From Sclerotinia nivalis (lineage: Eukaryota > Ascomycota > Leotiomycetes > Helotiales > Sclerotiniaceae), in the NCBI GenBank assembly GCA_029531795.1, contig JAPEIS010000010.1, positions 1,860,001 to 1,924,000 on the forward strand: 64,000 nt of DNA, read 5' to 3'. Of the stretch, positions 25,544 through 35,700 are shown piece by piece; the first letter of the stretch is position 1, and each line of letters opens with the position of its first letter. A program made the translations under genes and the position numbers. The notes below the pieces were generated by a model. That model saw only the letters and a program-made list of their open reading frames with translations. It was not told where the DNA came from and searched no databases.

Positions 25544-25689
25544 TATCACGGTGGTGGTAGGGTGCTTTAAGATATGATGATATTCTACGAAGAAGGAAGA
25601 AGGTGCTAGAAAGAGCGCCGATTATATGGGGGATGGGTGCTTTAGGCAGTTATGCAGACTAGCTAGGAACGGGTTACGAACTTGTAATA
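25544..25689 (-). repeat. 3' LTR of gypsy A (146 bp)
   Basis: On the + strand it starts tatcacggtgg and ends with cttgtaata, the RIP-changed form of cccgtgaca. It aligns without gaps to 43757-43902. The roughly 17 differences I counted are all transitions. Confidence 0.88.
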
Positions 25690-26118
25690 GTACTCCCTTC
25701 CTCAAAACCTAGTTTGTCTTTAAACTACTGATAAAACCTTTTTGAAAAACAACTGTTCAAGCAAAATCTTGTCCAAACGCTCCAAATTCCTAAATTGTAA
25801 AACGATCTTTTAAATTTTAAAACCGTTTTAAAATTTGAGATACTATTTTTCTACTCAAGTAAATTGTACTTTCTTTTTTGTTGATTATTGTAAAGTCTTT
25901 GTAGGGGTTGGAGCTAATAATAGTATTGCAGCGTTTAGGTGATCCAAGATCTATGATGGTGGTCTAGGTTTCTCGGGGTGTAAATGGTGGTAGTCGATTA
26001 GGGTTTTCTCATTGTCTTTTAGATCTGATATTAATTGTTAGATTGGTGTGTAATATCTTTATTTGATTTGATAATGATAATTATCTTTATTATAATTATC
26101 AAATATATCTTTAAATAC

Positions 26119-26809
26119 TCATTTCTGAATTAATTCTTCTTTTCTGTTTTTTCTTTCAAGAATTCTATCTTTTATAGTTTTCGATTCCGATTCGTTAATT
26201 AAAGTTTGTTCTGGGAAATGAGGTTTTGGATATACTGGTTTTAGCAACGAATAATAGAATACTGGGAAAATTTGTATATTTTCTGGTAATTCGATTAAAT
26301 AAGTATACAAATAGATCTTTATTATTTTGTATGGTCCGATCTATTTATCGTCGAGCTTTTTTGTTTTACAAGATATCTTCATATTTTTTGTATTTATATA
26401 TACTTTTTGTCTTTTTGTGTATTATAGCGAATCTGATTTGTTCCGATTTGTATATTCCTTGTAAGTTGCAATAGATTGTTTTGCAAGTGTTTTGAATTGG
26501 TTTAAGATATGTTTCATTTTATCGATTGTTTTGTTTTCTTTGAAGAATTCGTGTTTTTGAGTTATTGTTATATTTGGAGGGTAGGGTTTATTAGGTTTTA
26601 TATCCAATTGTGGATTAAAACTGTAATTCGCAAAGAACGATGAACAACCTATTGTTTTAGAAACCAAATTGTTTAAAGCAAATTCTGTTAATAATAATCA
26701 CTCTATTCAATCATCTTGATGAAAATTTATGAATATATATAAATACTATTCTAGAATTGAATTGATTCGTTTCGTTTGATTGTTTATCTATAAATAAAAC
26801 GCTGAATTG
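26119..26809 (-). pseudogene. Gypsy A integrase C-terminal region (fragment)
   Basis: Minus-strand frames at 26422-26667 (FFANYSFNPQLDIKPNKP) and 26119-26310 (IELPENIQIFPVFYYSLLKPVY) match the tail of gypsy integrases, where FxANYGxxPR and LPxxxxIHPVFHxSLLKP are typical. Stops and frame breaks make it non-functional. The N-terminal part of the same integrase lies beyond 38294. Confidence 0.75.
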
Positions 26810-27046
26810 TGTCACGGGGTCAGGGCCGGGCCACTGGACCGGCCCCTTTAGTAGGCTCCACCTGTCCGATCCAGCACCGAGCGGGGCACGCTCGGTGATC
26901 GTATTCTGTAAGAGCGCTAGGGCTCAGAATCCTAGCATACACAAATGTATTTAAAGGAAACGTTCCTTTTATAAAAACGTAACTCTTCGAATTACGTTTT
27001 ATCAATAAAAATAATTTCTGTTATTCTATCTATTGTTTCTGTGATA
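26810..27046 (+). repeat. LTR1 of compound gypsy (237 bp)
   Basis: Starts tgtcacggggtcagggcc and ends tctgtgata. It contains a TATA-like gtatttaaagg at about 26948 and an aataaaa signal near the end. The GC-rich 5' half has kept its G and C, so this copy is only lightly RIPped there. Short Cys/Pro-rich frames inside it are not genes. Confidence 0.9.
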
Positions 27047-28797
27047 CTATATAGCTCCCTTCTATCTGTACTGACACTTCTACAATGTCATCCCGTCCGC
27101 ACCCGCCTAACCAGTCCGGTTCCCCTGAAGAATTCGCTACTGTTGTAATCAATGATACTACGATCTGGTATAGTTACTTTATCTCCCTTTACGAATTCAG
27201 TATAAGAATGAAAACAGAAGTAACCGATCTACAATCCACAATTCAAAAGTTTATTCTCGATTTGTAAATCGAAAAAACTATATTTATATGATGAAGAGAA
27301 GAAAACGATAAATTGATTATCCATTTGATTCAACTCCATCCCGTCCTCGTTGCCCCGCCTGTTTCAACCCCTACCGATTTGATCGACCTCTTGCCTCTGA
27401 CTTCTGTTACAACCCCAACTATTGTTCCTATTCTATCGAAACCTCAATTAAGTGAGAAAATACTTGATCCTGTATTGTTTGATGGAACAAAAATCAATCT
27501 TGATCGATTTATCGATCAAATATAGAATAAAATGTATACCAATTCCAACCGTTTCATTTCCCTGTATTCCCGTTTGATTTATATAACTGGAAGATTAATT
27601 GGACCTGCTATTGTACAAATTCGATTGTATAATATCAAAGGACAATTTGTTAAATTTGTCGATTATGAGGATCTATTGCAAATACTGAAAAGAGCTTATG
27701 GAAACTAGAACAAACAAACCGAGACCCGGAAATTCCTGATCAATTTGAAACAAAGAAATCAATCGTTCCATATCTTCTATACTGAGTTTCAAAGATTAGT
27801 ATTGGAAGTTGGGATGGTCGACGATAATAGTATTCTGGTTATCTTATTAGAATAAACCCTATCGAGTGAACTGAAGAATCAAATTATTATTGTTGAACTT
27901 CTTACGGATAGTACCGATGTATTCGCCGCTTTCATATAGATATTAAAGAATCGTCGTTTATATCTAATGGGATCAACCGATTCCGATTGTAGTTTAATCG
28001 TTCTATCACCCTATATTACTATTCAAAATCTGAATCTTGTTAATCGTATTCTTGTTTTATCCCCGAATCCTTTTATTCGATTTACTATTCCCATTATGAT
28101 TATGCTTATTGGAGATCCAATAGATCTCAATTCCTAAAGATATATTAATAGATATGAACGAAAAGAATGCTTCCGTTGTGGGTTTACCGATTATTGTGTG
28201 AAAGATTATCTATTCCTAGATAATCGTTCTGTATAAACTAAAGCTAGCTTTATTAATTTTGCCCTACTATCCTTTGTTCCATCCTTTGTTTAGATTCAAT
28301 TATATATTTTATCATTATACAATCTGTTCTTTTCCGGTTCTCCGAGTTCGGGAAACGGAGTCCGTTTGGTATAAGTTGTTGTTAGACGAAAGTTCTGTAT
28401 ATACTACGCTTGTTTGTCGTTGCAATTCGAGGTTTATTTCTCACTAAAGAAACAAATAATCAAGCAAACTTAATAATATTGTTTATTATTATTTTGCCAA
28501 TATCTAATCGATTCTATTCTATCTATATTATAGTGGATAGCAGATGCAAAGGATATACTTTCATAGATCGAAATTAAATTGAAGCTATTAAACTCTTAAT
28601 ATACAAATTATCTATTCTGTTCGAAGTTATTGAATTCGATAAGAAAATACTATCTGAAAATCGAATGGATCGTTATATTCTAGTTGATCTGCAAATCAAT
28701 GATTACTACAAAAAGAGATCAAAAATCTATATTACTAAATTAATTCATTATCCGATTATCTTGGGATTAATGTAGTTAAAGAAGTATAATTCCTATA

Positions 28798-28857
28798 ACG
28801 TGGTTTATCAGTGGGTCGGCCATATCAGTGGGTCGGCCACTTTTACCTCGAATTATT
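28798..28857. repeat. Left terminal inverted repeat of the Fot1/pogo element
   Basis: 60 bp, perfectly matched by 30552-30611 on the other strand. It contains a 17-bp direct repeat tatcagtgggtcggcca twice, a possible pair of transposase binding sites. Confidence 0.95.
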
Positions 28858-28907
28858 GATTTAAAGCTATATTATTCAACAAAAACTAAATCAATTGATT
28901 GAAACTA

Positions 28908-30514
28908 TTAAGAATCTAATAATCTAGGATCAATTATACTATTTTGACAAATTCTTGAATTGTGATCAGTCTTTCCACATTTACTACAGTATCGATTAGA
29001 AGATGCTTCCCCATTAGAATTCCTTTTATTTTGATGCTCGTCGTGTTGAATCTGAATATCAACCTTTTGTTGAGATAATATATCTTCAGCTTCTTGTCCA
29101 GTAAGTATTCCTCTATTGTGTAATTGAATCTTTTTAGTGTATCGATGTTTGCTTAATGCTATATTTGCCTTCCGAAGTATACAATTCTCTGTATTTAAAA
29201 GAGTATTCTTATGGGTTAATCTTTCTATACCTTTAGCTAAAACTAATACAGTCTCGAATATAGGTATAGAAGAGCTTGATTGATAACGAGCCATTCGAGA
29301 TTTTACTAAAATCGATTGTGAAAGAGCTTCAGTTGGATTATAAGGTGTTTGAGAGATCCAAGAGTCTAGATCGACGAGTGGAGGGGTAGATATACGAATC
29401 CGAATATCTAATTTTGAAAGTATAGCTTGAAGATCAAATGGTATTAGACCTGCTCCTCGGAAACCAGCTTTTATATTCTGAATTGTGATTGATTGTTGAT
29501 ATACAGCTTTAAAAGCTATAAAGAATTCAATTTTAATGATATAATTGATATAAGCTTTAATAAATCCATCAATTTGATAACCATATATTCGTTTCAATAC
29601 GCCAAAACAGCCAACATCAAATAATTGAGTTAAATGACTTGAATACGGTAGTAATCTTATGCATATAATATTATTTGCTTTGCAATATGATTGAAAAGGT
29701 ATCGATTCGTGATTTTCATATCTATCTAGTATTAGCATTCGATATTTGCCTTTCGTTCGATGAATTATATGCTTATCGAAATGCTTTATCCATTCCAATT
29801 CCGTCTCATTATTCGTCCATCCATTGGAAGTAGGTTTAATAGCCCAATCTGCAGGAAAACCGCTTTCCGTATACCAATTAGAAAAGTGATATTGCTTTTG
29901 AACTACCAGAAATGGAGGTATAGTTTCTCCTTCACTATTACCACATATAATCGCTATAACCCACTCTCTATTGTTTGGTTGTATTGCCTTACTTCTGCCA
30001 TTCCGTTCAGCATTAGTTACAACCATTCCGGGACATATTATACCCATCATAAAGCCAGTTTCGTCGAAGTTGTAGAAATCGCAATCCAAGATACCATATT
30101 TCGCCCGCATATTCAATACCAATTGAAACCACTCTCCAATAAGCTTGGGATCCTCGCAGAGAGCTCTTCTGTACGTCGTTGTATAAAACGATGAGCCCAA
30201 AGCTTTCCAACCTTCTTCGCACCCCGCGTTTCGAGTATATAATTCGCCATATCTTCAACACCACTTAATTTAGATGAAAATCCTCTATGATCCATATCAA
30301 GTATGTATTAAATAAGTACCTCCTCTTCTAATTCAGTCAAATTATGACTTTTTGGTCGAATTTCAGCCATACTAAGTTTACCTCGAATTCTATCACCCAA
30401 TGTAGATCGAGGTACACAATAGGATTGAGCTGCCTTTCGAATTGTTAATTTTTTATTTGATTCAATAGCCTGAATAGCTAAGATTATACGTGCTTCTTTA
30501 GAATGAATTTCCAC
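28908..30514 (-). pseudogene. Fot1/pogo transposase, inactivated
   Basis: On the minus strand, an N-terminal psq-type helix-turn-helix segment (about 30514-30380) leads into the HTH_Tnp_Tc5-like DNA-binding region. The DDE domain shows NFDETGF for the first Asp, LILDRYENHES for the second (usual form LxxDGHGSH) and YSSHLTQLFDVGCFG for the third. A C-terminal CCHC zinc knuckle (CSKCGKTDHNSRIC, about 28960) closes a long open frame ending at 28908. Two lesions are clear: an in-frame TAA at 30308-30310 (probably from CAA), and a frame change between 30180 and 30210, where some residues of the usual link between DNA-binding and DDE domains also seem to be missing. A start codon cannot be fixed. 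Family knowledge: such enzymes cut and paste the element at TA sites. Confidence 0.9.
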
Positions 30515-30551
30515 GGTTGATAATGAAGAAAACGCGTATTAAGTGTAGACT

Positions 30552-30611
30552 AATAATTCGAGGTAAAAGTGGCCGACCCACTGATATGGCCGACCCACTG
30601 ATAAACCACGT
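30552..30611. repeat. Right terminal inverted repeat of the Fot1/pogo element
   Basis: Reverse complement of 28798-28857 without a mismatch over 60 bp. Followed by the TA duplication at 30612-30613. Confidence 0.95.
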
Positions 30612-32499
30612 TATCGAATTTGCATTTAATATATTTCGATTCGATAGCGAGTTCTGTCGAAAATTCTGTAATACATTATTGCAATTATCCTGTGTAAAAG
30701 TGTTGCAGGATGTTCTGGAGAAAGCTTGCTCGGTATATTTGCCTTTCCGTTTGGATGTTCTTCAAAGCAAGGACATTGCATTTGTATCAATGAGAGCTTG
30801 CGCAGTGTATACTCGCTGTGGTTATAAGATGTTCCAGGTTATTATAGATTTGATTGACGATATCCTATCCTAAAGAAAAGATCCTGTCCCATTTGACCTG
30901 CCTAAGGAATTCCGATCCTGGATCGACATATTCTTCCTGCGAAACATCGACAAATTGCCCCCGCACCGATCGTACGACTACGATATCCATCTGAAAAAGG
31001 AAACCAAATTACCATTTGGAACTCTCTATTCCATATCCCAAAACGAACTTACTGTTCTGAAAGACTAACTATCCGAGAACCTTCAAAAAGAATTCATCCA
31101 TCCGAATTCGTTTGCTTCGATTTCGTTTGTTTTGTTCGTCAAAAAACCCGATGGAAAGTTACGATTCTATATCGATTATCGAACTCTGAATAATCTATCA
31201 ACGAAAAATCGCTACCCGTTATCATTTACCAAAAAATCCTTGAACAATCTAAAAAAAATGAAATTCTTTACAAAAATCGATATCATCTTTACATTCAACA
31301 ATATAAGGATTAAAGAAGAACAGGAATATCTAATTACTTTCTATACTCGTTTCGATTTATTTGAGACCCTAATTATACCCTTTAGATTAATCAATATATT
31401 TATTACATTCCAGTGTTTTATTAACAATACCCTACAAGAATACCTAGATATATTCTGTACTATTTATCTAAATGATATTCTGATCTACAATAAAACCTAT
31501 TCTGAATATATCGTTTATATTCAAAAAATCCTAAAAGCTCTAAAAAAGGCTGATCTGTATACGAATCTGAAGAAATGTGATTTCTTGAAACCTGAAATCA
31601 AATTCCTGAACTTTATTGTAAACCGAGAAGGTATCCGAATGGATTCCATAAAGATTAAAATAATCGTTGAATGAAAGATCCTGGTTTATTTAATAGATAT
31701 ATAAATATTTATTGGATTTGGTAATTTTTATCGACAATTTATTCGTAGTTTTTTATCTATCATATACTCACTAATTAATCTAACCCAAAAGAACATCTCA
31801 TTTGTTTAGAATTCTATTTATACGAAAGCTTTTTCTACTCTAAAGATAGTATTTACTGAAACACCAATCCTAGCCGCTTTCGATTGAGAAAAAAATATAA
31901 TCGTAAAGATCAACACATCTGATTTCGTATCTATTGAAATACTATCCCAATACAACGATATAGAAATCCTGAAACCTATTACATATTTCTCAAAAAAGTA
32001 TTCGATCACCGAATATAATTACAAGATTTATAACAAAGAACTACTGGTTATTATTCGATATTTCGAAAAATAGCACCCAGAACTAAAGAAAACGCCATCT
32101 CTGATCTAAATGATCACAGATCATAAGAATTTGGAGTATTTTACAACTACCAAATTATTGAATTATCGTCAAACCTGTTGATCTAAATTTCTATCTCGAT
32201 TCAATTTCAAGATTATCTATCGATCAGATAAACAAAGAGCTAAATCTAATATTCTAATCAAGAAATCAGAGGATTTGTTTAAAGAAGGAAATGAACATCT
32301 TCTACACCAAAACTAAACGATTTTGAAATCAGAAAACTTTAACCCCGTTTTATTCTTTGCATCTATTTCCGTTTCCGTATTTATCTCGTTTATACTTATT
32401 TCATCTGATCCGATAAATTCCTCGAAGAAAAAAGTTCGTTTTGCGATTACTACCCGTAATCAATCCCATCGATCACCGAAAGAATCTAATTCAGTTTAC

Positions 32500-32736
32500 T
32501 GTCACGGGGTCAGGGCCGGGCCACTGGACCGGCCCCTTTAGTAGGCTCCACCTGTCCGATCCAGCACCGAGCGGGGCACGCTCGGTGATCGTACCCTGTA
32601 AGAGCGCTAGGGCTCGGAGCCCTAGCATATACAAATGTATTTAAAGGAAATGTTTCTTTTATAGAAATATAACTTTTCAAGCTATATTTTATCAATAAAA
32701 GTGATTTCTGTTATTCTGTTTGTTGTCTCTGTGATA
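32500..32736 (+). repeat. LTR2 of compound gypsy (237 bp), shared middle LTR
   Basis: Nearly identical to LTR1 in its GC-rich first half, with RIP-like changes in the second half. It serves as the 3' end of the first copy and the 5' end of the second. It is preceded by tttac, not by a proper polypurine tract. Confidence 0.9.
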
Positions 32737-32774
32737 CTATATAGCTCTCTTCTATCTGTATCGACATTTCTACG

Positions 32775-35700
32775 ATATCGTTCCGTTCGCACCCGTTTAG
32801 CCAGCCCGGCTCCTCTGAAGAATTCGCTATCGCTATAATCAGTGATATTGCGATTTGGTATTGTTATTTTATCTTTTTTTACGAATTCAGTATAAGAATA
32901 GAAACAGAAGTGATCGATCTGTAATTCGTAGTTCAAAAGTTTATTTTCGATTTACAAATCAAGAAAACTGTATTTATACGATGGAGAGAGGAGAATGATA
33001 GATTGATTACCCATCTGATTCAACTCTATTCTATCTTTGTTGCCCCGCCTGTTTCAACCTCTACCAACCAGACCGATCCTTCGCTTCTAATTCCTGTTAC
33101 AATCTTAGTTGCCGCTTTTGTTTTGTCGAAACCTCAATTGAGTGAGAAGATATCTGATCTTGTATCGTTTGATAGAACGAAAATCGATCTTAATCGATTT
33201 GTCGATCAAATATAGAATAAAATGTATACCAATTCCGACCACTTCACTTTTTTGCATTCCCGTTTGATTTATGTAACTGGAAGATTAACTGGATTTGCTA
33301 TTGTACAAATTCGATTGTATAATATCAAAGGATAATTTGTTAAACTTGTCGATTATGAAGATCTATTGCAAATATTGGAAAGAGCTTATAGAAATTAGAA
33401 CAAGCAAATCGAAATCTAGAAACTCTTGATCAATCTAAGATAGAGGAATCAATCGTTTTATATTTTCTATACTGAATTCCAAAGACTAGTATTAGAAATT
33501 GAGATAGCCGATGACAATAGTACTTTAATTATTCTATTAGAACAAGCCCTGTCGAATGAATTGAAGAACCAGATTGTTATCGTTGAGCTCCCTACGGATA
33601 GTGCCGATGCATTCGTTGTTTTTGTACAGATATTGGAGAATCGTCGTTTGTATTTGATGGGATCGACCGGCTTCGATCGTAGCCTAATCGTCCCGCCACC
33701 CTGTACTATTACTCAAAACCTGAATCTTGTTAATTGTATCTCCACTCTGTCCCCGAATCCTATTATCCAATTTACTGCTTCCGCTACGATTATGTTTGCT
33801 AGAGATCCAATGGATTTCAGTTCCCAAAGACGTACTAATAGATACGAACGAGGGGAATACTTCTATTGTAAATCTACCAATCATTATATGAAAGATTGTC
33901 CATTCTCAGATAATCGTTCTATGCAAACTAAAGCTAACCTTATTAGTTTTGCCCCACCGTTCCCTGTTCCGTTTTTCGTCCAGATTCAACTATATGCGAT
34001 ATCACCATACAATCTATCCCCTCCCAACTCCCCGAATTCGGGAAACGGAATCCGTCTGGTATAAATCGTTGTTAGACGAAAGCTCTATGTATATTATATT
34101 TATCTGTTGTTGTAATTCGAGGCTTATTTTTTGTTGAAGAAATAAGCAATTGAGCAAATCTGATGATATTATTTGTTATTGTTTTATCGATATCTGATCG
34201 ATCCTGTTCTATTTATACTATGGTGGATAGCGGATGCGAAGGATATATTTTCATAGATCGAAATTGGGTTGAAGTTATTAAACTTTTAATGTACAAATTA
34301 TCTATTTTGTTCGAAGTTATTGAGTTCGATAGGAAAATATTGTCTGAAAACCAAATGGATCGTTATATTCTAGTTGATTTGCAAATCAATGATTATTATA
34401 AAAAGAGATTAAAAATCTATATCATTGAATTAATTTATTATCCAATTATCCTGGGATTAGTGTGGTTAAAGAAGTACGATCTTTATATCGAATTCGTATT
34501 TAATACATTCCAATTCGATAATGAATTCTGTCGAAAATTCTGTAATATATTGTTGCAATTATTCTGTGTGAAAGCGTTGTAGGACGTCCCAGAGAAAGCC
34601 TGCCCGGTATATCTGCCTTTCCGTCCGGATACCCTTCAAAGCAAAGATATCGCATCTATATTAATGAAAACCTGCACAATATATACTCGTTACAATTATA
34701 AGATATTCCAGGTTATTATAAACCTGATTGACGATATCCTGTCCCAAAGAAAAGACCCTATCCCATCTGATCTGCCTAAGGAATTCCGATTCTGGATCGA
34801 TGTATTCTCCCCGCGAAACGCCAACAAACTACCTTCGCACCAATCGTATGACTACGATATCCATTTGAAGGAGGGAGCCAAACTACCATTTGAAGTTCTT
34901 TATTTCATATCCCAAAACAAACTTACTGCTCTGAAAGACTGACTATTCGAAAACCTTCAAAAAGAATTCATCCGTCCGAATTCGTTTGCTTCGGTTTCGT
35001 TTGTTCTATTCATCAAGAAATCCAATAAAGAATTACAATTCTATATCGATTATTAAACTCTGAATAACCTATCAACGAAAGATCATTATTCGTTATTATT
35101 TACCAAAAAATCCTTGAACAATTTGAAGAAAATAAAGTTCTTTACGAAAATCAATATTATCTCTACATTCAACAATATAAGGATTAAAAAAGAACAAAAA
35201 CATCTAATTACTTTCTATACCCGTTTCGATCTGTTTGAAACCCTGATCATACCCTTTAGATTGACCGATACATCTATTACATTTCAGCGTTTTATCAATG
35301 ATATTTTGTAAGAATATTTAGATATATTCTGTATTGCTTATCTAAATGATATTCTGATCTACAATAAAACCTACTCTGAATATATCGTTTATATTCAAAA
35401 AATCCTGAAAATCTTAAAGAAAACTGATCTATATACAAATCTGAAGAAATGCAACTTTTTGAAATCTAAAACCAAATTCCTGGGCCTTATTGTAGGCTGG
35501 GAAAATATCCGAATAGATTTTACAAAGATCAAAACAATCGTCGAATAGAAGATTCCGGTCTATTTGACAGATGTACAAGCATTTATCGAATTTAGCAATT
35601 TCTATCGACGATTTATTTGTAGTTTCTCGTCTATTATACATCTGCTAATTAATCTGACCCGAAAGAACATCCTGTTTGTTTGAAGTCCTGTTTGTACGAA

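Larger units (their letters stand above)
28798..30611 (-). mobile_element. Fot1/pogo-type Tc1/mariner DNA transposon (1,814 bp)
   Basis: Perfect 60-bp terminal inverted repeats (28798-28857 and 30552-30611) start ACGTGGTTTATCAGTGGG. Outside them is the TA duplication typical of Tc1/mariner insertions (28796-28797 and 30612-30613). The empty site is visible in the second gypsy copy around 34485-34495, where the same sequence continues without the insert. The single transposase gene lies on the minus strand. The inverted repeats look unmutated, but the transposase is broken. Confidence 0.95.
27085..32499 (+). pseudogene. Compound gypsy, first internal region: gag-protease-RT-RNase H, broken
   Basis: The gag start ATG (27085) is kept, but CAA/CAG/TGG codons have become stops throughout. 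Gag continues to a mutated zinc knuckle near 28160-28210. A protease-like stretch follows near 28530-28780. The Fot1/pogo element interrupts at 28797/30612. RT lies at about 30880-31680, with the catalytic YxDD read as YLND. RNase H lies at about 31880-32300. Sequence homologous to the second copy stops at about 32493 and runs straight into LTR2. Integrase and chromodomain (about 1.7 kb in the second copy) are therefore missing. Confidence 0.85.

Noticed and set aside
25544..25689. The 146-bp repeats as tRNA-derived SINEs, because of gggttacgaaccc near the end
   Set aside because: They share ends with LTRs, flank a gypsy internal region in correct order and have an adjacent polypurine tract. 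The B-box match is poor.
26820..27005. Short Cys/Pro/Gly-rich frame repeated at 26820, 32510 and (different LTR) 59623
   Set aside because: All lie inside LTRs and recur because the LTRs are repeats, not because of a conserved gene.
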